The notes under the pieces were generated by a model that saw nothing but the letters and a program-made list of their open reading frames with translations, searched no databases and was not told the DNA's origin. From Taudactylus pleione (Eukaryota > Chordata > Amphibia > Anura > Myobatrachidae), in NCBI GenBank assembly GCA_031769625.1, contig JAUIMM010002008.1:62001-126000 (forward strand): 64,000 bases of DNA, in the 5' to 3' direction. Positions 52,621-64,000 of this stretch are shown in pieces. Position numbers and translations under genes: made by a program. Within the stretch, counting starts at the first letter, position 1, and each line of letters starts with the position of its first letter.

Positions 52621-54961
52621 ATTGCAGGGCTGCACGCTGGGTGTTATATACCTGCTAATGTGTGACCATGGTGATTACACGGCTGCACGCTGCGTGTTAT
52701 ATACCTGCTAATGTGTGACCATGGTGATTGCAGGGATGCACGCTATATACCTGCTAATGTGTGACCATGGTGACTGCAGGGCTGCACGCTGGGTGTTATA
52801 TACCTGCTAATGTGTGACCATGGTGATTGCAGGGCTGCACGCTGGGTGTTATATACCTGCTAATGTGTAACCACGGTGATTGCAGGGCTGCACGCTGGAT
52901 GCTATATACCTGCTAATGTGTGACCACGGTGATTACAGGGCTGCACGCTGGATGCTATATACCTGCTAATGTGTGACCATGGTGATTGCAGGGCTGCACG
53001 CTGGGTGTTATATACCTGATAATGTGTGACCATGGTGATTGCAGGGCTGCACGCTGGGTGTTATATACCTGCTAATGTGTGACCATGGTGATTGCAGCGC
53101 TGCACGCTATATACCTGCCAATGTGTGACCATGGTGATTGCAGGGCTGCACGCTGGATGTTATATACCTGCTAATGTGTGACCACGGTGATTTCAGGGCT
53201 GCACGCTGGGTGATATATACCTGCTAATGTGTAACCATGGTGATTGCAGGGCTGTACGCTGGGTGATATATACCTGCTAATGTGTGACCATGGTGATTGC
53301 AGGGATGCACGCTGGATGTTATATACTTGCTAATGTGTGACCATGGTGATTGCAGGGCTGCACGCTGGATGCTATATACCTGCTAATGTGTGACCATGGT
53401 GATTACAGGGCTGCACGCTGGGTTTATATACCTGCTAATGTGTGACTATGGTGATTACAGGGCTGCACGCTGGGTGTTATATACCTGCTAATGTGTGACC
53501 ATGGTGATTGCAGGGCTGCACGCTGGATGCTATATACCTGCTAATGTGTGACCATGGTGATTGCAGGGCTGCACGCTGGGTGTTATATACCTGATAATGT
53601 GTGACCATGGTGATTGCAAGGCTGCACGCTGGGTGTTATATACCTGCTAATGTGTGACCATGGTGATTGCAGCGCTGCACGCTATATACCTGCTAATGTG
53701 TGACCATGGTGATTGCAGGGCTGCACGCTGGATGCTATATACCTGCTAATGTGTGACCATGGTGATTGCAGGGCTGCACGCTGGGTGCTCTATACCTGCT
53801 AATGTGTGACCATGGTGATTGCAGGGCTGCACGCTGGGTGATATATACCTGCTAATGTGTGACCATGGTGATTGCAGGGCTGCACGCTGGATGCTATATA
53901 CCTGCTAATGTGTGACCATGGTGATTGCAGGGCTGCACGCTGGATGCTATATACCTGCTAATGTGTGACCACGGTGATTGCAGGGCTGCACACTGGGTGT
54001 TATATACCTGCTAATGTGTGACCATGGTGATTAGACGGCTGCACGCTGCGTGTTATATACCTGCTAATGTGTGACCATGGTGATTGCAGGGATGCACGCT
54101 ATATACCTGCTAATGTGTGACCATGGTGACTGCAGGGCTGCACGCTGGGTGTTATATACCTGCTAATGTGTGACCATGGTGATTGCAGGGCTGCACGCTG
54201 GGTGTTATATACCTGCTAATGTGTAACCACGGTGATTGCAGGGCTGCACGCTGGATGCTATATACCTGCTAATGTGTGACCACGGTGATTACAGGGCTGC
54301 ACGCTGGATGCTATATACCTGCTAATGTGTGACCATGGTGATTGCAGGGCTGCACGCTGGGTGTTATATACCTGATAATGTGTGACCATGGTGATTGCAG
54401 GGCTGCACGCTGGGTGTTATATACCTGCCAATGTGTGACCATGGTGATTGCAGGGCTGCACGCTGGATGTTATATACCTGCTAATGTGTGACCACGGTGA
54501 TTTCAGGGCTGCACGCTGGGTGATATATACCTGCTAATGTGTAACCATGGTGATTGCAGGGCTGTACGCTGGGTGTTATATACCTGCTAATGTGTGACCA
54601 TGGTGATTACAGGGCTGCACGCTGGATGCTATATACCTGCTAATGTGTGACCACGGTGATTGCAGGGCTGCACGCTGGGTGTTATATACCTGCTAATGTG
54701 TGACCATGGTGATTACACGGCTGCACGCTGCGTGTTATATACCTGCTAATGTGTGACCATGGTGATTGCAGGGATGCACGCTATATACCTGCTAATGTGT
54801 GACCATGGTGACTGCAGGGCTGCACGCTGGGTGTTATATACCTGCTAATGTGTGACCATGGTGATTGCAGGGCTGCACGCTGGGTGTTATATACCTGCTA
54901 ATGTGTAACCACGGTGATTGCAGGGCTGCACGTTGGATGCTATATACCTGCTAATGTGTGA
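52621..54961. repeat. Copy of satellite block 43.9-46.3 kb
   Basis: Partner of 43915-46255. Its distal part (about 53290-54960) is itself repeated in tandem at about 55175-56898, offset 1,885 then 1,938 bp after one added 53-mer. Confidence 0.8.
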
Positions 54962-54977
54962 CCATGGTGATTGCAGG

Positions 54978-55399
54978 GATGCACGCTGGATGTTATATAC
55001 TTGCTAATGTGTGACCATGGTGATTGCAGGGCTGCACGCTGGATGCTATATACCTGCTAATGTGTGACCATGGTGATTACAGGGCTGCACGCTGGGTTTA
55101 TATACCTGCTAATGTGTGACTATGGTGATTACAGGGCTGCACGCTGGGTGTTATATACCTGCTAATGTGTGACCATGGTGATTGCAGGGATGCACGCTGG
55201 ATGTTATATACTTGCTAATGTGTGACCATGGTGATTGCAGGGCTGCACGCTGGATGCTATATACCTGCTAATGTGTGACCATGGTGATTACAGGGCTGCA
55301 CGCTGGGTTTATATACCTGCTAATGTGTGACTATGGTGATTACAGGGCTGCACGCTGGGTGTTATATACCTGCTAATGTGTGACCATGGTGATTGCAGG
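54978..55399. repeat. 211-bp tandem duplication of four monomers
   Basis: The GATGCACGCTGG monomer at 54978 and 55189 and the GGGTTTATA 52-mer at 55094 and 55305 repeat at exactly 211 bp. That is three 53-mers plus one 52-mer. Confidence 0.82.
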
Positions 55400-58300
55400 G
55401 CTGCACGCTGGATGCTATATACCTGCTAATGTGTGACCATGGTGATTGCAGGGCTGCACGCTGGGTGTTATATACCTGATAATGTGTGACCATGGTGATT
55501 GCAAGGCTGCACGCTGGGTGTTATATACCTGCTAATGTGTGACCATGGTGATTGCAGCGCTGCACGCTATATACCTGCTAATGTGTGACCATGGTGATTG
55601 CAGGGCTGCACGCTGGATGCTATATACCTGCTAATGTGTGACCATGGTGATTGCAGGGCTGCACGCTGGATGCTATATACCTGCTAATGTGTGACCATGG
55701 TGATTGCAGGGCTGCACGCTGGGTGCTCTATACCTGCTAATGTGTGACCATGGTGATTGCAGGGCTGCACGCTGGGTGATATATACCTGCTAATGTGTGA
55801 CCATGGTGATTGCAGGGCTGCACGCTGGATGCTATATACCTGCTAATGTGTGACCATGGTGATTGCAGGGCTGCACGCTGGATGCTATATACCTGCTAAT
55901 GTGTGACCACGGTGATTGCAGGGCTGCACGCTGGGTGTTATATACCTGCTAATGTGTGACCATGGTGATTACACGGCTGCACGCTGCGTGTTATATACCT
56001 GCTAATGTGTGACCATGGTGATTGCAGGGATGCACGCTATATACCTGCTAATGTGTGACCATGGTGACTGCAGGGCTGCACGCTGGGTGTTATATACCTG
56101 CTAATGTGTGACCATGGTGATTGCAGGGCTGCACGCTGGGTGTTATATACCTGCTAATGTGTAACCACGGTGATTGCAGGGCTGCACGCTGGATGCTATA
56201 TACCTGCTAATGTGTGACCACGGTGATTACAGGGCTGCACGCTGGATGCTATATACCTGCTAATGTGTGACCATGGTGATTGCAGGGCTGCACGCTGGGT
56301 GTTATATACCTGATAATGTGTGACCATGGTGATTGCAGGGCTGCACGCTGGGTGTTATATACCTGCCAATGTGTGACCATGGTGATTGCAGGGCTGCACG
56401 CTGGATGTTATATACCTGCTAATGTGTGACCACGGTGATTTCAGGGCTGCACGCTGGGTGATATATACCTGCTAATGTGTAACCATGGTGATTGCAGGGC
56501 TGTACGCTGGGTGTTATATACCTGCTAATGTGTGACCATGGTGATTACAGGGCTGCACGCTGGATGCTATATACCTGCTAATGTGTGACCACGGTGATTG
56601 CAGGGCTGCACGCTGGGTGTTATATACCTGCTAATGTGTGACCATGGTGATTACACGGCTGCACGCTGCGTGTTATATACCTGCTAATGTGTGACCATGG
56701 TGATTGCAGGGATGCACGCTATATACCTGCTAATGTGTGACCATGGTGACTGCAGGGCTGCACGCTGGGTGTTATATACCTGCTAATGTGTGACCATGGT
56801 GATTGCAGGGCTGCACGCTGGGTGTTATATACCTGCTAATGTGTAACCACGGTGATTGCAGGGCTGCACGCTGGATGCTATATACCTGCTAATGTGTGAC
56901 CACGGTGATTACAGCGCTGCACGCTGGATGCTATATACCTGCTAATGTGTGACCATGGTGATTGCAGGGCTGCACGCTGGGTGTTATATACCTGATAATG
57001 TGTGACCATGGTGATTGCAGGGCTGCACGCTGGGTGTTATATACCTGCTAATGTGTGACCATGGTGATTGCAGCGCTGCACGCTATATACCTGCCAATGT
57101 TTGACCATGGTGATTGCAGGGCTGCACGCTGGATGTTATATACCTGCTAATGTGTGACCACGGTGATTTCAGGGCTGCACGCTGGGTGATATATACCTGC
57201 TAATGTGTAACCATGGTGATTGCAGGGCTGTACGCTGGGTGATATATACCTGCTAATGTGTGACCATGGTGATTGCAGGGATGCACGCTGGATGTTATAT
57301 ACTTGCTAATGTGTGACCATGGTGATTGCAGGGCTGCACGCTGGATGCTATATACCTGCTAATGTGTGACCATGGTGATTACAGGGCTGCACGCTGGGTT
57401 TATATACCTGCTAATGTGTGACTATGGTGATTACAGGGCTGCACGCTGGGTGTTATATACCTGCTAATGTGTGACCATGGTGATTGCAGGGCTGCACGCT
57501 GGATGCTATATACCTGCTAATGTGTGACCATGGTGATTGCAGGGCTACACGCTGGATGCTATATACCTGCTAATGTGTAACCATGGTGATTGCAGGGCTG
57601 CACGCTGGATGTTATATACCTGCTAATGTGTGACCATGGTGATTGCAGGGCTGCACGCTGGATGTTATATACCTGCTAATGTGTGACCACGGTGATTACA
57701 GGGCTGCACGCTGGAAGCTATATACCTGCTAATGTGTGACCATGGTGATTGCAGGGCTGCACGCTGGGTGTTATATACCTGCTAATGTGTGACCATGGTG
57801 ATTGCAGGGCTGCACGCTGGGTGTTATATACCTGCTAATGTGTGACCATGGTGATTGCAGCGCTGCACGCTATATACCTGCTAATGTGTGACCATGGTGA
57901 TTGCAGGGCTGCACGCTGGATGCTATATACCTGCTAATGTGTGACCATGGTGATTGCAGGGCTGCACGCTGGGTGTTATATACCTGCTAATGTGTGACCA
58001 CGGTGATTGCAGGGCTGCACGCTGGATGCTATATACCTGCTAATGTGTGACCACGGTGATTACAGGGCTGCACGCTGGATGCTATATACCTGCTAATGTG
58101 TGACCATGGTGATTGCAGGGCTGCACGCTGGGTGTTATATACCTGCTAATGTGTGACCTTGGTGATTGCAGGGCTGCACGCTGGGTGTTATATACCTGCT
58201 AATGTGTGACCATGGTGATTGCAGCGCTGCACGCTATATACCTGCTAATGTGTGACCATGGTGATTGCAGGGCTGCACGCTATATACCTGCCAATGTGTG

Positions 58301-61018
58301 ACCATGGTGATTACAGGGCTGCACGCTGGATGTTATATACCTGCTAATGTGTGACCACGGTGATTGCAGGGCTGCACGCTGGGTGATATATACCTGCTAA
58401 TGTGTAACCATGGTGATTGCAGGGCTGTACGCTGGGTGTTATATACCTGCTAATGTGTGACCATGGTGATTACAGGGCTGCCCGCTGGATGCTATATACC
58501 TGCTAATGTGTGACCATGGTGATTGCAGGGCTGCACGCTGGATGCTATATACCTGCAAATGTGTGACCATGGTGATTGCAGGGCTGCACGCTGGATGCTA
58601 TATACCTGCTAATGTGTGACCACGGTGATTGCAGGGCTGCACGCTTGATGCTATATACCTGCTAATGTGTGACCATGGTGATTGCAGGGATGCACGCTGG
58701 ATGTTATATACTTGCTAATGTGTGACCATGGTGATTGCAGGGCTGCACGCTGGATGCTATATACCTGCTAATGTGTGACCATGGTGATTACAGGGCTGCA
58801 CGCTGGGTGTTCTATACCTGCTAATGTGTGACTATGGTGATTACATGGCTGCACGCTGGGTGTTATATACCTGCTAATGTGTGACCATGGTGATTGCAGG
58901 GCTGCACGCTGGATGCTATATACCTGCTAATGTGTGACCATGGTGATTGCAGGGCTACACGCTGGATGCTATATACCTGCTAATGTGTAACCATGGTGAT
59001 TGCAGGGCTGCACGCTGGATGTTATATACCTGCTAATGTGTGACCATGGTGATTACAGGGCTGCACGCTGGATGTTATATACCTGCTAATGTGTGACCAC
59101 GGTGATTACAGGGCTGCACGCTGGAAGCTATATACCTGCTAATGTGTGACCATGGTGATTGCAGGGCTGCACGCTGGGTGTTATATACCTGCTAATGTGT
59201 GACCACGGTGATTGCAGGGCTGCACGCTGGATGCTATATACCTGCTAATGTGTGACCACGGTGATTACAGGGCTGCACGCTGGATGCTATATACCTGCTA
59301 ATGTGTGACCATGGTGATTGCAGGGCTGCATGCTGGGTGTTATATACCTGCTAATGTGTGACCTTGGTGATTGCAGGGCTGCACGCTGGGTGTTATATAC
59401 CTGCTAATGTGTGACCATGGTGATTGCAGCGCTGCACGCTATATACCTGCTAATGTGTGACCATGGTGATTGCAGGGCTGCACGCTGGATGCTATATACC
59501 TGCTAATGTGTGACCATGGTGATTGCAGGGCTGCACGCTGGGTGTTATATACCTGCTAATGTGTGACCTTGGTGATTGCAGGGCTGCACGCTGGATGCTA
59601 TATACCTGCTAATGTGTGACCATGGTGATTGCAGGGCTGCACGCTGGATGCTATATACCTGCTAGTGTGTGACCACGGTGATTGCAGGGCTGCACGCTGG
59701 GTGTTATATACCTGCTAATGTGTGACCATGGTGATTACACGGCTGCATGCTGCGTGTTATATACCTGCTAATGTGTGACCATGGTGATTGCAGGGATGCA
59801 CGCTATATACCTGCTAATGTGTGACCATGGTGATTGCAGGGCTGCACGCTGGGTGTTATATACCTGCTAATGTGTGACCATGGTGATTGCAGGGCTGCAC
59901 GCTGGGTGTTATATACCTGCTAATGTGTGACCACGGTGATTGCAGGGCTGCACGCTAGGTGTTATATACCTGCTAATGTGTGACCATGGTGATTGCAGGG
60001 CTGCACGCTGGATGCTATATACCTGCTAATGTGTGACCATGGTGATTGCAGGGCTGCACGCTGGATGCTATATACCTGCTAATGTGTGACCACGGTGATT
60101 GCAGGGCTGCACGCTGGGTGTTATATACCTGCTAATGTGTGACCATGGTGATTACACGGCTGCACGCTGCGTGTTATATACCTGCTAATGTGTGACCATG
60201 GTGATTGCAGGGATGCACGCTATATACCTGCTAATGTGTGACCATGGTGATTGCAGGGCTGCACGCTGGGTGTTATATACCTGCTAATGTGTGACCATGG
60301 TGATTGCAGGGCTGCACGCTGGGTGTTATATTACTGCTAATGTGTGACCACGGTGATTGCAGGGCTGCACGCTGGATGCTATATACCTGCTAATGTGTGA
60401 TCACGGTGATTACAGGGCTGCACGCTGGATGCTATATACCTGCTAATGTGTGACCATGGTGATTGCAGGGCTGCACGCTGGGTGTTATATACCTGCTAAT
60501 GTGTGACCTTGGTGATTGCAGGGCTGCACGCTGGGTGTTATATACCTGCTAATGTGTGACCATGGTGATTGCAGCGCTGCACGCTATATACCTGCTAATG
60601 TGTGATCATGGTGATTGCAGGGCTGCACGCTGGATGCTATATACCTGCTAATGTGTGACCATGGTGATTGCAGGGCTGCACGCTGGGTGTTATATACCTG
60701 CTAATGTGTGACCATGGTGATTGCAGGGCTGCACGCTGGATGCTATATACCTGCTAATGTGTGACCATGGTGATTGCAGGGCTGCACGCTGGATGCTATA
60801 TACCTGCTAATGTGTGACCACGGTGATTGCAGGGCTGCACGCTGGGTGTTATATACCTGCTAATGTGTGACCATGGTGATTACACGGCTGCATGCTGCGT
60901 GTTATATACCTGCTAATGTGTGACCATGGTGATTGCAGGGATGCACGCTATATACCTGCTAATGTGTGACCACGGTGATTGCAGGGCTGCACGCTGGATG
61001 CTATATACCTGCTAATGT
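55170..61018. repeat. 5.8-kb satellite block, copy 2
   Basis: Partner of 44580-50350. Compared with copy 1 it gains single monomers near 55.6 and 58.0 kb, lacks four monomers corresponding to about 48480-48690, and gains three near 59.6-59.8 kb. Confidence 0.82.
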
Positions 61019-62520
61019 GTGACCACGGTGATTACAGGGCTGCACGCTGGATGCTATATACCTGCTAATGTGTGACCATGGTGATTGCAGGGCTGCACGC
61101 TGGGTGTTATATACCTGCTAATGTGTGACCTTGGTGATTGCAGGGCTGCACGCTGGGTGTTATATACCTGCTAATGTGTGACCACGGTGATTGCAGGGCT
61201 GCACCCTGGATGCTATATACCTGCTAATGTGTGACCACGGTGATTACAGGGCTGCACGCTGGATGCTATATACCTGCTAATGTGTGACCATGGTGATTGC
61301 AGGGCTGCATGCTGGGTGTTATATACCTGCTAATGTGTGACCTTGGTGATTGCAGGGCTGCACGCTGGGTGTTATATACCTGCTAATGTGTGACCATGGT
61401 GATTGCAGCGCTGCACGCTATATACCTGCTAATGTGTGACCATGGTGATTGCAGGGCTGCACGCTGGATGCTATATACCTGCTAATGTGTGACCATGGTG
61501 ATTGCAGGGCTCCACGCTGGGTGTTATATACCTGCTAATGTGTGACCTTGGTGATTGCAGGGCTGCACGCTGGATGCTATATACCTGCTAATGTGTGACC
61601 ATGGTGATTGCAGGGCTGCACGCTGGATGCTATATACCTGCTAATGTGTGACCACGGTGATTGCAGGGCTGCACGCTGGGTGTTATATACCTGCTAATGT
61701 GTGACCATGGTGATTACACGGCTGCACGCTGCGTGTTATATACCTGCTAATGTGTGACCATGGTGATTGCAGGGATGCACGCTATATACCTGCTAATGTG
61801 TGACCATGGTGATTGCAGGGCTGCACGCTGGGTGTTATATACCTGCTAATGTGTGACCATGGTGATTGCAGGGCTGCACGCTGGGTGTTATATACCTGCT
61901 AATGTGTGACCACGGTGATTGCAGGGCTGCACGCTGGATGCTATATACCTGCTAATGTGTGATCACGGTGATTACAGGGCTGCACGCTGGATGCTATATA
62001 CCTGCTAATGTGTGACCATGGTGATTGCAGGGCTGCACGCTGGGTGTTATATACCTGCTAATGTGTGACCTTGGTGATTGCAGGGCTGCACGCTGGGTGT
62101 TATATACCTGCTAATGTGTGACCATGGTGATTGCAGCGCTGCACGCTATATACCTGCTAATGTGTGACCATGGTGATTGCAGGGCTGCACGCTGGATGCT
62201 ATATACCTGCTAATGTGTGACCATGGTGATTGCAGGGCTGCACGCTGGGTGTTATATACCTGCTAATGTGTGACCATGGTGATTGCAGGGCTGCACGCTG
62301 GATGCTATATACCTGCTAATGTGTGACCATGGTGATTGCAGGGCTGCACGCTGGATGCTATATACCTGCTAATGTGTGACCACGGTGATTGCATGGCTGC
62401 ACGCTGGGTGTTATATACCTGCTAATGTGTGACCATGGTGATTACACGGCTGCATGCTGCGTGTTATATACCTGCTAATGTGTGACCATGGTGATTGCAG
62501 GGATGCACGCTATATACCTG
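59220..62520. repeat. Tandem ~2-kb higher-order repeat at distal end
   Basis: 59.3-59.9 kb matches 61.3-61.9 kb at offset 1,979 (CATGCTGGG 59329/61308; GATTACACGG 59733/61712). Then 60.3-60.95 kb matches 61.9-62.5 kb at offset 1,562 (GATCACGG 60399/61961). The 417-bp difference equals 7x53 + 46. Confidence 0.77.
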
Positions 62521-63905
62521 CTAATGTGTGACCATGGTGATTGCAGGGCTGCACGCTGGGTGTTATATACCTGCTAATGTGTGACCATGGTGATTGCAGG
62601 GCTGCACGCTGGGTGTTATATACCTGCTAATGTGTGACCACGGTGATTGCAGGGCTGCACGCTGGATGCTATATACCTGCTAATGTGTGACCACGGTGAT
62701 TACAGGGCTGCACGCTGGATGCTATATACCTGCTAATGTGTGACCATGGTGATTGCAGGGCTGCACGCTGGGTGTTATATACCTGCTAATGTGTGACCTT
62801 GGTGATTGCAGGGCTGCACGCTGGGTGTTATATACCTGCAAATGTGTGACCATGGTGATTGCAGCGCTGCACGCTATATACCTGCTAATGTGTGACCATG
62901 GTGATTGCAGGGCTGCACGCTGGATGCTATATACCTGCTAATGTGTGACCATGGTGATTGCAGTGCTGCACGTTGGATGCTATATACCTGCTAATGTGTG
63001 ACCATGGTGATTGCAGGGCTGCACGCTGGGTGTTATATACCTGCTAATGTGTGACCATGGTGATTGCAGGGCTGCACGCTGTATGTTATATACCTGCTAA
63101 TGTGTGACCATGGTGATCGCAGGGCTGCATGCTGGGTGTTATATACCTGCTAATGTGTGACCATGGTGATTGCAGGGCTGCACGCTGGATGCTATATACC
63201 TGCTAATGTGTGACCATGGTGATTGCAGGGCTGCACGCTGGATGCTATATACCTGCTAATGTGTGACCATTGTGATTACAGGGCTGCACGCTGGGTGTTA
63301 TATACCTGCTAATGTGTGACCATGGTGATTGCAGGGCTGCACGCTGGGTGTTATATACCTGCTAATGTGTGACCACGGTGATTGCAGGGCTGCACGCTGG
63401 GTGTTATATACCTGCAAATGTGTGACCACGGTGATTACAGGGCTGCACGCTGGATGCTATACACCTGCTAATGTGTGACCACGGTGATTGCAGGGCTGCA
63501 CGCTGGATGCTATATACCTGCTAATGTGTGACCATGGTGATTGCTGGGCTGCACGCTGGATGTTATATACCTGCTAATGTGTGAGCATGGTGATTGCAGG
63601 GCTGCACGCTGGATGCTATATACCTGCTAATGTGTGACCATGGTGATTGCAGGGCTGCACGCTGGATGCTATATACCTGCTAATGTGTGACCATGGTGAT
63701 TGCTGGGCTGCACGCTGGATGTTATATACCTGCTAATGTGTGACCATGGTGATTGCAGGGCTGCACGCTGGATGCTATATACCTGCTAATGTGTGACCAT
63801 GGTGATTGCAGGGCTGCACGCTGGATGCTATATACCTGCTAATGTGTGACCATGGTGATTGCAGGGCTGCACGCTGGGTGTTATATACCTGCTAATGTGT
63901 GACCA
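62380..63905. repeat. Recurrent satellite module, distal copy
   Basis: Matches about 13830-15355 at offset 48,550 (CATTGTGATTAC 14718/63268). It has private changes, GCATGGCTG at 62391 and CACGTTGG at 62969. A short open frame at 62753-62941 inside it is chance read-through of satellite. Confidence 0.75.
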
Positions 63906-64000
63906 TGGTGATTGCAGGGCTGCACGCTGGATGCTATATACCTGCTAATGTGTGACCATGGTGATTACAGGGCTGCACGCTGGATGTTATATACCTGCTA

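Larger units (their letters stand above)
9957..64000. repeat. 53/46-bp satellite array, main segment
   Basis: About 54 kb of uninterrupted head-to-tail monomers running off the right window edge. Two length classes occur. The long class is 53 bp. The short class is 46 bp (10011-10056 is an example) and lacks 7 bp: CACGCTGGATGCTATATACC becomes CACGCTATATACC, a loss between two GCT repeats. A minor 53-bp form restores the length with GCACGCTGCACGCT. Rare forms include a 52-mer (GGGTTTATATACC). Common base variants are CCATGG/CCACGG, GATTGCAG/GATTACAG, GGATGCT/GGGTGTT/GGATGTT and GCAGGGCTG/GCAGCGCTG. Reading frames are closed within a few monomers, and I see no gene, RNA gene or other inserted element in the whole stretch. 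The sub-blocks listed next are higher-order duplications within it. Confidence 0.97.

Noticed and set aside
62753..62941. 62-codon frame in the satellite
   Set aside because: Chance read-through where monomer variants remove stops. A 53-bp unit cannot stay open for long.
9957..64000. CRISPR-like array of short regular repeats
   Set aside because: There are no unique spacers: the whole 53-bp unit repeats. The transposon and base composition are eukaryotic.
1191..64000. TATATACC in every monomer as promoters
   Set aside because: Present in all units without other promoter context; it is part of the satellite sequence. Only the TATA box at 9788-9798 has supporting context.

Overview
This 64 kb window is eukaryotic heterochromatin-like DNA with no intact gene. 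Almost all of it is one tandem satellite: a 53-bp monomer plus a 46-bp short form, at about 1178-4887 and 9957-64000. That is roughly 1,100 monomers, estimated from length and period rather than counted. Both window edges are cut artificially. The organism is most likely a vertebrate, and I favour an anuran amphibian. The only transposon has ends and a gutted transposase resembling hAT elements I remember from frog genome assemblies. That attribution is from memory and was not searched.

Layout. 1-818 is a 17/21-bp minisatellite. 819-1179 is the only non-repetitive stretch outside the transposon; it holds a perfect 14-bp-arm hairpin and a possible relic transposon end. 1178-4887 is satellite. 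4888-9956 is a 5,069-bp hAT-type DNA transposon inserted into one satellite monomer, with an 8-bp target duplication. 9957-64000 is satellite again, without interruption.

The hAT copy is the most complex object here. Its coding strand is minus. It has a TATA-box promoter near its right end, a leader filled with a 160-bp tandem array, a transposase N-terminal fragment, a ~139-bp tandem array where the catalytic core should be, and a C-terminal hAT dimerisation fragment broken by frameshifts. The two internal arrays are related to each other. The copy cannot make a working transposase.

The satellite has strong higher-order structure. Blocks of 0.2-6 kb are duplicated in tandem or at a distance. 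Examples are a 6,115-bp tandem duplication near 13.9-24.9 kb and a ~5.8-kb block at 44.6-50.35 kb repeated at 55.2-61.0 kb. Offsets between copies change in steps that equal whole numbers of 53- and 46-bp monomers, as expected from unequal exchange or replication slippage in register. I saw no rRNA, tRNA, CRISPR array or telomere repeat, and no credible protein-coding gene other than the transposase remnants.
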